The notes below the pieces were generated by a model. That model was given only the letters and a program-made list of their open reading frames with translations. It ran no database searches and was not told the origin of the DNA. Position numbers and translations under genes: made by a program. From Pseudomonas huaxiensis (GTDB lineage Bacteria; Pseudomonadota; Gammaproteobacteria; Pseudomonadales; Pseudomonadaceae), in contig NZ_QKVL01000018.1 in the NCBI RefSeq assembly GCF_003231275.1, positions 1-64,000 of the forward strand: a stretch of 64,000 bases of DNA. Direction: 5' to 3'. Below are positions 34,505 to 43,635 of the stretch, one piece after another (the first letter of the stretch is position 1; every line of letters starts with the position of its first letter).

Positions 34505-35742
34505 GGCTGCTCCTCCTCTTGCTGAACGTCCTGCAACAGCAGGGCGAAGTCGGCCAGGGTCTGTTCATCGGCGGCGTTGCCATAGGCCTGTTCCCAGGCG
34601 CGGGCGAACAGGTCTTCGGGCTTGAGCTGGCCCAGTTCCACCAGCCGGGTGTCGTCGTCGCCGTCGGCTCCGGCGCGACCGGCATATTCGGCGGCGATGC
34701 GGATCAGGCGCACGGCCTTGCCTTGCAGTGCGGTTTCGATCTGCTGGCGCAGGTCCGCTTGCGGCTCGTCCAGTTGCACTCGCACTTCCAGCCACGGCTG
34801 GCGTTGCGGATCGTCCAGCAGATCGACCGCCGGCAGTTCGTTCAATTGCGTCAGAAGCTCCGCCAGCGGCGCCGGACCGAGCCGCTGCAAGGCCACAGCG
34901 CGGGGCACGTGACGGCTTTCGACGCTGAGCAACTTGTTGCCTTTGAACTCGATTTCGAGGATCTGGTGCGGGTATTTGATTTCCGAGAACGACAGCGGCA
35001 GCGGCGAGCCGCAGTAGCGGATGCGTTCCTCGCCGTTGACCTTTTGCGGCTTGTGCAAGTGACCGAGGGCGACATAGCCGATCTCGGCGCCGAACAGACT
35101 GGCCGGCAGCGCTTCGGCATTGCCGATGATCAGGCTGCGCTCGGAGTCTTCCGAAACCGAACCGCCGGCCATGTGCGCGTGGCTGATGGCGATCAGCGGC
35201 TGCTTCGGGTCGCGGCGTTCGAGGGCGGCGGCGATGAGCTTTTCGTGAACCTGGCCAATGCCGCGCAGGTAGTCCTCGCCCAGGTGCGGGCCGGTGACTT
35301 CTGCTGGCCGCAGGAACGGTAGCACCAGGCACCAGGCCAGGACCTTGCCTTTGGCGTTGGTCAGCGGCACCAGCAGACGGTCGCTGTCGAGCTGGCCTTC
35401 GTCCAGCCACTGCACCCGGCCCACCGCGTGGGTGCGCAGGCGGCGCATCAGGGCTGCGGGCAGTTCGATGCGCGAGCCGGAATCGTGGTTGCCGGCGATC
35501 ATCACGATGGTCAGCCCTGGCTGTTGCTCGTGGGCCTTGACGATGAAGTCGTAGAGCCGCTCCTGAGCCTTGACCGGCGGATTGACGGTGTCGAAGACAT
35601 CGCCGGCGATCAGCAGGGCATCGGGCTCGCGCAGCTTCAGTTGGCCCAGCAGCCAGTCGAGAAAGCAGGCATGTTCGAAATCGCGCTCCTGGCCGTGCAG
35701 GGTTTGTCCCAGATGCCAGTCGGAGGTGTGAAACAGACGCAT
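34501..35742 (-). CDS. sbcD: Exonuclease SbcD, nuclease subunit
   Basis: 413 residues with the Mre11-type phosphoesterase motifs: SDWHLG (Asp8, His10), GDVFD, GNHD and ISHAHMAGG. All metal ligands look intact. It forms the nuclease with SbcC, whose ATG overlaps its stop. AGGA precedes the ATG. This is the first gene of the sbcD-sbcC-GST unit. Confidence 0.96.
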   Translation of the reverse strand: MRLFHTSDWHLGQTLHGQERDFEHACFLDWLLGQLKLREPDALLIAGDVFDTVNPPVKAQERLYDFIVKAHEQQPGLTIVMIAGNHDSGSRIELPAALMRRLRTHAVGRVQWLDEGQLDSDRLLVPLTNAKGKVLAWCLVLPFLRPAEVTGPHLGEDYLRGIGQVHEKLIAAALERRDPKQPLIAISHAHMAGGSVSEDSERSLIIGNAEALPASLFGAEIGYVALGHLHKPQKVNGEERIRYCGSPLPLSFSEIKYPHQILEIEFKGNKLLSVESRHVPRAVALQRLGPAPLAELLTQLNELPAVDLLDDPQRQPWLEVRVQLDEPQADLRQQIETALQGKAVRLIRIAAEYAGRAGADGDDDTRLVELGQLKPEDLFARAWEQAYGNAADEQTLADFALLLQDVQQEEEQP

Positions 35743-35845
35743 TGGTAATCCTGTGACGGGGGCCGGCTAAAAGCCGGATATGGTACCCGAATGTGGGATG
35801 GGTCCGGTGATTGGGTCAGGGTTTTGGGTGATGTTTGGAAGGCCG

Positions 35846-35935
35846 CATCGCCGGCAAGCCGGCTCCCACAGTGGTTTGTGTCAGGTCACTGTGGGAGCCG
35901 GCTTGCCGGCGATGCGCCGCGCGAGCGGCGCTCGA
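35846..35935. repeat. REP doublet between sbcD and the Bat operon
   Basis: Inverted arms 35846-35871 and 35889-35914 (CATCGCCGGCAAGCCGGC... type) are perfect, followed by the GCGCCGCGCGAGCGGCGCTCGATCTT extension also seen near 1525-1556. It separates two minus-strand units: batD ends at 35957, and sbcD starts at 35742. Confidence 0.88.
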
Positions 35936-35956
35936 TCTTGAGGGCGCTGCAGATAC

Positions 35957-37585
35957 CTACTTCGGATACAACGGCGGCAACCCGCCATTCTCACCCTGCG
36001 TCGGCTGTGCCTGTTCCGCGGTGGGGATGGTGCTGATTGCGCGCCACAGTTCATCACCCTGCCAGTACTGTCCCGCTTCGCTGTACAGCGCGCTGTTCAG
36101 GCCGTCGAGGGCATCGGAAAGGGGCACGAAGCGCGCCGCCATGTCCGCCAGGGTCTGCGGTTGTTGCCGGGCCCAGGCGTCGAGGGCCTGGCGGGTGGCG
36201 TGGGAGTCGTTGGCCTGGCAGGCGCGCTTGAGGTCGTCGAGCAGGGTGCGTGGGCTCGGCCCGGTCTGCGCCGCCCGCAGCACCGCCGGCTGTGAACGGG
36301 CGCGCCACCACAATGCGAAACCGGCCAGCGTGGTCAGTGCCAACACCAGGGTGCTCAGTTGCCACGGCCACAGCGGCTGGCCGTCACTCGCCGGCGTCGC
36401 GCTCGGGGTTTCCGCGCTCAGCGCCGGGTTGTCCTGCACGTTGAGGCTGCGCGCAGGCAGGCTGCTGCGCTCCAGATGGTTTTCGCGGGTGTTCCACCAG
36501 ACCAGTTCCAGGCTGGGCAACTCCAGTGCGCCGCTGTGGGTCGGCACCAGGGCCTCGCGTTCTTCGCGGCTGCCGATCAGGCCGCGTTCGTCGATCTGGT
36601 TGCGCAGTTGTGGCTGGTCCGGGTAGCGCCGCAAGCCAGGCACTTCGGTGCCGGGCAGGGGCGTCAACTGGGTGCTGGAAAGCCCTTCGGCCTTGACCGT
36701 GACGCTGCGGGTCAGCGAGTCGCCAATCTGCGTCGGCCCCTGGCCCGGGTCCGGACTCCAGTGTTCTTCCAGGGTCAGGCTGCGTGCCGGCAACCATGCC
36801 TGGCCCGCCGGGTAATCGGCCGGGATCGGGCGCACCTGCAACGGCAACTCACTGGAGCTGACCCGTACCTGACTGTTGCCGGGGTTGCCGGGGTTGCCCG
36901 GGTTGTCGCTGTCGCTGCCGGCACTGGTGGCGCTAAAGGTCAGGGTCGGCACCGTCACTTCGCCGCTGCGCTGCGGGTAGAGCGCGTAACGCATCTCGAT
37001 GACGCCGTGGCGGATGCCGTTGATCAGTTTTTCGTAGGTGCGCGACTCGCCCAGCGGTTCGATCTTCACCCCGTCGATCTGCAGCGGGCTGAGGCTGCTG
37101 TCGTCGTACAGCGACACCGAGTGGTAGATGCGCAGGGTCAGTACCGCCTGGGCCTGCACGTAGATGTCGTTCTGGTCGAGGCTGGCCTCGATGAACACCG
37201 GGGCGAGGATCGTCGCCGGGGAGTCCTGTGCGGCCTCGACCTGCAATTCGATGGCTTCGCTGTGCAACTCGCCCAGGCGTAGTGGCGGGATTTGCAGGGT
37301 GCCGGCCCGTCGCGGCATCAGGGTGACCACCCAGCGGGTGGTGGCTTCGTTTTGCCCGTCGAGGGTGTTGAGGCTGTTGAGCTGGCGGGTGCCGCGGACT
37401 TCGAAGTCGGCCTGCAGGGGCGTCAGGTCTGGTTTGCCGAATTGGGTGACGTCCTGGATTTCCAGGGTCAGTTCCAGGGTCTCGGCGGTGTTCAGCCGAG
37501 CGCGGTCGACGCTGGCATGGAGCTCTGCGGCCTGAACCAGCGGGCCGAAAAGAAGGCAGAACACGAAGGCGCAGACGCGGCTCAT
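35957..37585 (-). CDS. BatD-like protein (oxygen tolerance family)
   Basis: 542 residues. A signal peptide (MSRVCAFVFCLLFGPLVQA) leads into periplasmic Ig-like repeats of the BatD family (LTLEIQDVTQFGKPD, RRAGTLQIPPL). One membrane helix (STLVLALTTLAGFALWW, about 420) precedes a cytosolic tail of about 120 residues. It is probably part of the membrane complex formed by the Bat VWA proteins. A 9-base tandem repeat at 36875-36905 encodes NPGNPGNPGN. Its start overlaps the upstream gene by four bases; the ATG 37585 was chosen for the signal peptide. Confidence 0.85.
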   Translation of the reverse strand: MSRVCAFVFCLLFGPLVQAAELHASVDRARLNTAETLELTLEIQDVTQFGKPDLTPLQADFEVRGTRQLNSLNTLDGQNEATTRWVVTLMPRRAGTLQIPPLRLGELHSEAIELQVEAAQDSPATILAPVFIEASLDQNDIYVQAQAVLTLRIYHSVSLYDDSSLSPLQIDGVKIEPLGESRTYEKLINGIRHGVIEMRYALYPQRSGEVTVPTLTFSATSAGSDSDNPGNPGNPGNSQVRVSSSELPLQVRPIPADYPAGQAWLPARSLTLEEHWSPDPGQGPTQIGDSLTRSVTVKAEGLSSTQLTPLPGTEVPGLRRYPDQPQLRNQIDERGLIGSREEREALVPTHSGALELPSLELVWWNTRENHLERSSLPARSLNVQDNPALSAETPSATPASDGQPLWPWQLSTLVLALTTLAGFALWWRARSQPAVLRAAQTGPSPRTLLDDLKRACQANDSHATRQALDAWARQQPQTLADMAARFVPLSDALDGLNSALYSEAGQYWQGDELWRAISTIPTAEQAQPTQGENGGLPPLYPK

Positions 37586-39306
37586 CGATGGGTTTCCTGA
37601 TGTTGTTGCTGTTCGTACCAGAATTTGCGCCGCAGCAGTTGCGCCGGGTTGTCCGGGATCTGCCGCAGCCATTGTTCCAGCGCCTGGCGCTGTTCGACGT
37701 CGAGGTTGCTGCCGGTAGGGCGCTGCGGCGGCTGGGTCACGGATTCGTCGTCATCGCCGCTGCTGTTCTGCTGCGTCTGGCTGTCGCCGGGTTCCGGGTG
37801 TTCTTCCGGTTCGTCGCCGGGCTGTCCGGTTTCGCTCTGGTTGCTGTTTTGCTGGCTGTTCTCGTTGCTGTCGCCGGGCATCTGCTGGCCGGACTGTTGC
37901 GCGTCTTCCGGCTCGGGTTCCTTCTGCTCCGGTGGTTGTTCCTGCTGGCGTTGTTGCAGCAGTTGTTCCACCAGGGCCTTGTTGGTCAGCGCCGGTTGCA
38001 GGTCGGGCTGACGCTCCAGCGCTTCTTCGTAGGCATCTACCGCAGCTTCCAGCTCGCCGCCGCGGGCTAGGGCGTTACCACGGTTGTAGTGGCCGCTGGC
38101 GCTGTCGTCGAGGGCGAACTGGCGGGCGGCGCCGGCGTAGTCGCCGGCTTCGTAGAGGGCCCAGCCTTTCCATTGCGGGTCTTTGAAGTGTTTCGCGGCC
38201 TCGGCCGGGCGCTTTTTTTCCAGCAGGTGCTGGCCCTGTTGATCGGGGCGGCGCCACAGCTCGCTGAATTCGAAGGCCTGGGCCGGCTGCGGCAGGCACA
38301 GCAACAGCGGCAGGCAGAACAGCCAGCCGCGCCGGCCGGCGCAGGCGGCCAGCAGCAACAGCGGCAGCAGCAGCCAGTAACCCTGGTCGGCCCAGTTGTC
38401 GAGCTGCACGGTCTGGCCATTGCTGCTCAGGGCCCGTGGCTTGTCGAACAGGCCCAGGCCGCGCAGGTCGAGGTCATCGATTCGCGCATGCCGGTAGCGG
38501 CCACCGAGGTCGTTGATAAAGGGCTTGAGGCTGGCGCTGTCCAGTCGCGGCAGGAGAATCGCGCCGTCGGCGCCCTTGAGGAATTCGCCGCTGGCCTGTT
38601 TAACCGGTGCGCCTTCGGCGCTGCCCACGCCCAGCATCAGCAGCGCCGGACCGTTGCGACCGAGCGCCTGGCCGATGCCTTGGCGCTCTTCCTCGCTGAG
38701 GGACGAGGCAATCAGCAGCACCCGGCCCTGGCCGAGGGCGCCCTGGGCCAGCAGCGCCAGGCCCTTGCGCAGCGCCAGGTCGGCGCGTTGTCCGGGTTGC
38801 GGCATGATGCCCGGTTCCAGCGCTTCGAGCAGGTTGCGGCTGGTGCCGAGGTCATCCGACAGCGGCACCAGCGTGTGCGCGCTGCCGGCGTAGACGACGA
38901 TGGCGGTCTGGCTGTCGCTGCGGTGTTCCAGCAGGTCGAGTATCTTGCGCCGCGCCTGTTCCAGGCGTGACGGTGGGCTGTCTTCGGCAAGCATCGCCGG
39001 GGTCAGTTCGAGCAGGATCACCAGCGGGTCGGCGGGGCGCTGGCGGGTTTCTTCCAGGCGCTGCCAGCTCGGCCCGAGCAGGGCCAGCACGCCCAGCAGC
39101 CAGGCCAGGCCAAGGGCGACCCACGGCAGTTTGCTGTCGTGGCCGCTGCCGCCGCCGAGCAGTACGCCATGGAAGGCCGGCGGCAGGATCATCTGCCAGC
39201 GGCCGGCGCGTTTCTGCCGGTGCCAGAGTTTCCACAGCAGCCAGCCCAGCACGGGCAGCAACAGCAGCCACAGCGGACGAAGCCAGTAGGGCCAGAGGTC
39301 GATCAT
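37582..39306 (-). CDS. BatB/BatC-like protein: VWA domain plus TPR and acidic Gln/Glu tail
   Basis: 574 residues. Two N-terminal membrane helices (about 5-25 and 55-75) precede a VWA domain (LVILLELTPAML...). Its MIDAS is degenerate: LELTPAML in place of DxSxS. A third membrane region (about 320-350) is followed by TPR-like repeats (GHYNRGNALARGGELEAAVDAYEEALERQPD). The tail is low complexity (QQRQQEQPPEQKEPEPED...). Fusion of BatB and BatC functions in one chain is common in Pseudomonas. The start overlaps batA's stop by four bases. Confidence 0.85.
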   Translation of the reverse strand: MIDLWPYWLRPLWLLLLPVLGWLLWKLWHRQKRAGRWQMILPPAFHGVLLGGGSGHDSKLPWVALGLAWLLGVLALLGPSWQRLEETRQRPADPLVILLELTPAMLAEDSPPSRLEQARRKILDLLEHRSDSQTAIVVYAGSAHTLVPLSDDLGTSRNLLEALEPGIMPQPGQRADLALRKGLALLAQGALGQGRVLLIASSLSEEERQGIGQALGRNGPALLMLGVGSAEGAPVKQASGEFLKGADGAILLPRLDSASLKPFINDLGGRYRHARIDDLDLRGLGLFDKPRALSSNGQTVQLDNWADQGYWLLLPLLLLAACAGRRGWLFCLPLLLCLPQPAQAFEFSELWRRPDQQGQHLLEKKRPAEAAKHFKDPQWKGWALYEAGDYAGAARQFALDDSASGHYNRGNALARGGELEAAVDAYEEALERQPDLQPALTNKALVEQLLQQRQQEQPPEQKEPEPEDAQQSGQQMPGDSNENSQQNSNQSETGQPGDEPEEHPEPGDSQTQQNSSGDDDESVTQPPQRPTGSNLDVEQRQALEQWLRQIPDNPAQLLRRKFWYEQQQHQETHR

Positions 39307-40391
39307 CGGCGCCTCCGCAGGCGCAGGCGTTTCAGCCGTTCGCGCCATTCCGGGTGCGGCTGGAGAAAGTCCGGGCGGCGCAACAGGCGTTGCAGCAGTT
39401 TCTGCACCAGATGGTCGGGCCAGCGTTCGCGCAGCACCAACGCCAGGCTGAGCAGCAACGCAGCCGCCAGTGGCCAGGCATACAGTGCTTCGGCGGTCCG
39501 CGCCTGGGTCGGTTGTTGTTCCACCGGTTCCAGCAGGTCGAGGGTTTCGCCTATGGTCTTGAGTTCAGCGCCATCGCGGGCGCGGAAGTATTCGCCATGG
39601 GTGATCTGGGCGATTTCCCGCAGCGAGGCTTCATCCAGGTCAAGGCTGGGGTTGAGCCCCAACTGGCCAGCGGTGCCGTTTTCCTCGGCGCTGGCGCCGA
39701 TGCCGATGGTGTAGATGCGGATGCTTTCCTGGGCCGCCAGCCGCGCCGCAGTCAACGGATGGATCTGCCCGCCGTTGTTGGCGCCGTCGGTGACCAGAAT
39801 CAGCACGCGGCTGTCGGTCGGGCGCATCCGCAGGCGTTTCACGGCCAGGCCGATGGCGTCGCCGAGGGCGGTGTTCTTGCCGGCGATGCCGATCTGCGCC
39901 TCGTCGAGGAAGCTGCGCACGGTGCGCCGGTCGAAGGTCAGCGGCGCTTGCAGGTAGGCCTGGCTGCCGAACAGGATCAGCCCGACGCGGTCGCCTTCGC
40001 GCTGTTCGAGAAAGTCACCGAGCAGTTGTTTGACCAGCACCAGGCGGCTGACGTCTTCGCCTTCCCAACTCATGTCGGGGAAGTCCATCGAGCCGGAAAC
40101 ATCCACAGCCACCAGCAGATCGCGCCCGCTGGCGGCCACCGGCAGTGGCTCGCCCAGCCATTGCGGGCGGGTGGCGGCCAGCAACAGCAGCAGCCAGATC
40201 AGCACGAACGGCGCCTGCTGGCGCCAGGTCGGCAGGTTCAGGCGGGCGCGGCGACCGGCCAGGCCTTCCAGTTCGTCGAGAAAACTGACCTTGAGCACCG
40301 GCTCGCCGCTGTCGGCGGCCGGCAGCACCAGGCGCGCCAGCCAGGGCAGCGGGAGCAGGGCGAAGACCCAGGGCCAGGCCAGTTCAAACAT
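39303..40391 (-). CDS. BatA-like VWA-domain membrane protein
   Basis: 362 residues with N-terminal membrane helices (about 1-25 and 60-75), a VWA domain with an intact MIDAS (DVSGS: Asp97, Ser99, Ser101) and a C-terminal helix (about 310-330). It has the metal site that the neighbouring BatB/C lacks, so it is the likelier ligand-binding partner. It is cotranscribed in the MoxR operon. Confidence 0.88.
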   Translation of the reverse strand: MFELAWPWVFALLPLPWLARLVLPAADSGEPVLKVSFLDELEGLAGRRARLNLPTWRQQAPFVLIWLLLLLAATRPQWLGEPLPVAASGRDLLVAVDVSGSMDFPDMSWEGEDVSRLVLVKQLLGDFLEQREGDRVGLILFGSQAYLQAPLTFDRRTVRSFLDEAQIGIAGKNTALGDAIGLAVKRLRMRPTDSRVLILVTDGANNGGQIHPLTAARLAAQESIRIYTIGIGASAEENGTAGQLGLNPSLDLDEASLREIAQITHGEYFRARDGAELKTIGETLDLLEPVEQQPTQARTAEALYAWPLAAALLLSLALVLRERWPDHLVQKLLQRLLRRPDFLQPHPEWRERLKRLRLRRRR

Positions 40392-40878
40392 GCTTGCGAA
40401 TCCAGGTTTCGACGGACTGGTTGAGCCCGGCGATGGCTTTGTCGTCCAGCCGGCATTCGGGCTTGTAGGCGCCTTCCACCAGCACCATCCAGCGGGTCAG
40501 CCCGGCGGCCGGGCAACGGTTGTCGAGAAATGCCAGCCACTGCCGGCCATTGAGGGTGTGGCTGTGGCTTTCCGGGTAGTGGTTGCGGCACAGGCGCTTG
40601 AGCAGGGCGTTGATCTGCTGCAGCCAGGCGCCGGCCGGCGCGCCGTCGTAGGGCTTGGGCAGTTGCGCCAGTTCGGCCAGGGCGGCGACGCGGATCGGGT
40701 CCAGCGGTTGTTCGGCGCGTGGCAGCGGCGCCTTGCGTGGTCGCCAGTGGCGCACCCGCCAGAGGCCCCAGCCCAGCAGCGGCAGGATCAGCAGCAGCGC
40801 CCACCAGCCGGGTGCGGGCGGCCAGGCGCTGATGGGCTCAGGGGCGATCAGCGGTTGCAGTTGTGCCAGAGGGTTCAT
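40384..40878 (-). CDS. DUF4381 family membrane protein
   Basis: 164 residues with one N-terminal membrane helix (PGWWALLLILPLLGWGLW) and a cytosolic helical domain (LAQLPKPYDGAPAGAWLQQINALLKRLC). This is the DUF4381 protein found regularly between DUF58 and BatA genes. It overlaps both neighbours (4 and 8 bases). Function unknown beyond membership of the Bat module. Confidence 0.87.
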   Translation of the reverse strand: MNPLAQLQPLIAPEPISAWPPAPGWWALLLILPLLGWGLWRVRHWRPRKAPLPRAEQPLDPIRVAALAELAQLPKPYDGAPAGAWLQQINALLKRLCRNHYPESHSHTLNGRQWLAFLDNRCPAAGLTRWMVLVEGAYKPECRLDDKAIAGLNQSVETWIRKHV

Positions 40879-41819
40879 CGCGGCTTGCCGGAGCGTTGGG
40901 GGTCGAGGTATTCGCGCAACTGCTCGATCATTTCGCTTTGTGTGCTCAACGGCATCAACACCACCCGCAGTTTCTGTGCGAGCAGTTCCCAGCGCGCGAT
41001 CCGTGCTTCGCTCTGCTGACGATAGCTCTGGCGCAGGTTGGCATCGAGGGTGTCCAGCTCCAGTTGCGCGCCGCGCTGGGCGAAGCGCAGCAGGCCGGCG
41101 GCGGGCAGGGCGTGGTCGAGCGGGTCGGAGAGCGGCAGCAGGAGCAGGTCGCAATGCCGCGACAGCAGGCCCAGTTGCTGCTCGACGCTGGGGTTCAGCG
41201 CCCGCTCGTCGCAAATGATGATGGCCAGGCTGCCGGGGCGCAGCACCTCGCGGGCGCGGCGCAGCGCGGTGCCGAGGTTGTCGCCCTGGGGCACGGCTTC
41301 GGTGTGCAGCGACTGATTGACCCGGGCCAGGCGGTTGAGCAGTTGCAGCAGGCTCTGCTTGCTGCGCCGCGGCTTGATTTCGTAATGCTCGTTGTCGCCG
41401 AACACCAGGCCGCCGATCCGGTCGTTGTGGCCCAGCGCGGCCCAGCCGAACAGCGCTGCGGCCTGGGCGGCGAGCACTGACTTGAACATCAGGCCCGAGC
41501 TGAAGAACAGCCGCCGGCTTTGTTCGACGAGGATAAAGATCGGCCGCTCGCGCTCTTCGTGGAACAGCTTGGTGTGCGGCTCCTGAGTGCGGGCGGTGAC
41601 GCGCCAGTCGATGTTGCGCACGTCGTCGCCGGCCTGGTAGACCCGCACCTGGTCGAAGTCCACGCCGCGCCCGCGCAGACGCGAGTGGTGCAGGCCGACC
41701 AGCGGACTGCGCTGCCCGGGGGCGGAAAACAGGCGCACTTCACGCACCCGGTGACGCATCTCGATCAGCTCGGCGAGGCTGATGCGGATGCCGGGCGCGT
41801 TCAACAGTTGGCTGGGCAT
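40875..41819 (-). CDS. DUF58 family protein
   Basis: 314 residues from the ATG at 41819. It contains the diagnostic segment VYQAGDDVRNIDWRVTART and a C-terminal VWA-like fold (GSLAIIICDERAL). DUF58 proteins accompany MoxR ATPases and are thought to be their clients or adaptors. A TTG at 41846 would extend it into moxR; the ATG, four bases after the moxR stop, is preferred. Confidence 0.88.
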   Translation of the reverse strand: MPSQLLNAPGIRISLAELIEMRHRVREVRLFSAPGQRSPLVGLHHSRLRGRGVDFDQVRVYQAGDDVRNIDWRVTARTQEPHTKLFHEERERPIFILVEQSRRLFFSSGLMFKSVLAAQAAALFGWAALGHNDRIGGLVFGDNEHYEIKPRRSKQSLLQLLNRLARVNQSLHTEAVPQGDNLGTALRRAREVLRPGSLAIIICDERALNPSVEQQLGLLSRHCDLLLLPLSDPLDHALPAAGLLRFAQRGAQLELDTLDANLRQSYRQQSEARIARWELLAQKLRVVLMPLSTQSEMIEQLREYLDPQRSGKPR

Positions 41820-41823
41820 GGGG

Positions 41824-42783
<960 letters not shown>

Positions 42784-42809
42784 CGTCGACGGTTCCTGGA
42801 ATGACGCGC

Positions 42810-42828
42810 GGGGCCGGCGAACGGCCCC
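42810..42828. terminator. Short GC hairpin upstream of moxR
   Basis: GGGGCCG (42810-42816) pairs with CGGCCCC (42822-42828) over a 5-base loop. It lies between the small acidic gene and moxR on the minus strand. It has no T run, so it is a weak terminator at best. Confidence 0.35.
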
Positions 42829-42943
42829 GGGCAGGGGTTGATACTTTAATCCATCCGTGGGGTCGCCGACTAACGGTGCCGGGGGAAATTCTTCGGGGGG
42901 AGTCCGGGCAAGGGGCCGTGCGCGCTGCCCGGCCCTGTTCGGC

Positions 42944-43294
42944 TCAGCGCTCGCTGATGAAGGTGCCGGTGCCGTCGAGGATCACGCGCAGGGTCTGTTC
43001 GACTTCATCCGCGTCGATGATGGCGTTGTCCAGGCGGATTTCCAGCACATCGTCTTCGAACAGGTCGGTCGACCCGGCCGCCAGCTCGACCAGCAGGCGG
43101 GTAGCGCTGAGTGTCACTTTCAGGTCGCGGACGGTGGCGCCTTCTTCGTCGAACATGAGGTCCACGCTGTCTTCATCCGGGTAGCGGCTGATGATGAACA
43201 ACTGGCCTTTGTCGCTGTGGCAGCCGACGGTGGCCAGGTTGTCTTCTTCATCATCGCAAGGGTTGGCGAAGGCCAGTTGGGCGGTCAGTTGCAT
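42944..43294 (-). CDS. Conserved-looking small acidic protein, unknown function
   Basis: 116 residues from the ATG at 43294 (MQLTAQLAFANPCDDEEDN...). It is acidic throughout, with one Cys near each end of the first 25 residues, a beta-rich pattern and no membrane segment. I recognise no domain. It lies 160 bases upstream of moxR on the same strand and is divergent from the glutamate dehydrogenase gene. Confidence 0.75.
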   Translation of the reverse strand: MQLTAQLAFANPCDDEEDNLATVGCHSDKGQLFIISRYPDEDSVDLMFDEEGATVRDLKVTLSATRLLVELAAGSTDLFEDDVLEIRLDNAIIDADEVEQTLRVILDGTGTFISER

Positions 43295-43380
43295 GGGCAG
43301 CTCGATAAAGGAATTGAAACGCGAGTGTGCCAGTGTTCGCTCACGGGATAAATCTTCCGTTGCTCCTCGTTGTCCGAATA

Positions 43381-43396
43381 TGTCGCAGCGCCGCAA
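43381..43396 (+). promoter_or_regulatory. Possible ArgR half-site upstream of the glutamate dehydrogenase gene
   Basis: TGTCGC, eight bases, AA matches the half-site described for P. aeruginosa ArgR (TGTCGCN8AA), in the 341-base gap between the divergent gene and gdhB. No good second half-site at the expected 21-base step was found, so this is weak. The rest of the gap has no gene. Confidence 0.25.
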
Positions 43397-43635
43397 GCAG
43401 GGCCGGGTGGGCTGTCGTTAAGCTGCGTTGTCGATGGACACCCGTAAAGACGCAGCCGGCTTCAGTGGCAGTGGTTTTTGCAGATGTCCATCCCGGGGTG
43501 ACCAATCGGTCATTCCGGCACCCGCTCTTTCGGATTTCCTCTGCGCTTTGCCCGTCATTGGCTATGGTTGATGCGGGATAAAGCGGACACGCGCGACGCT
43601 TCACTCAATAACAAAGCCCAAGCGGAGTACCACAG

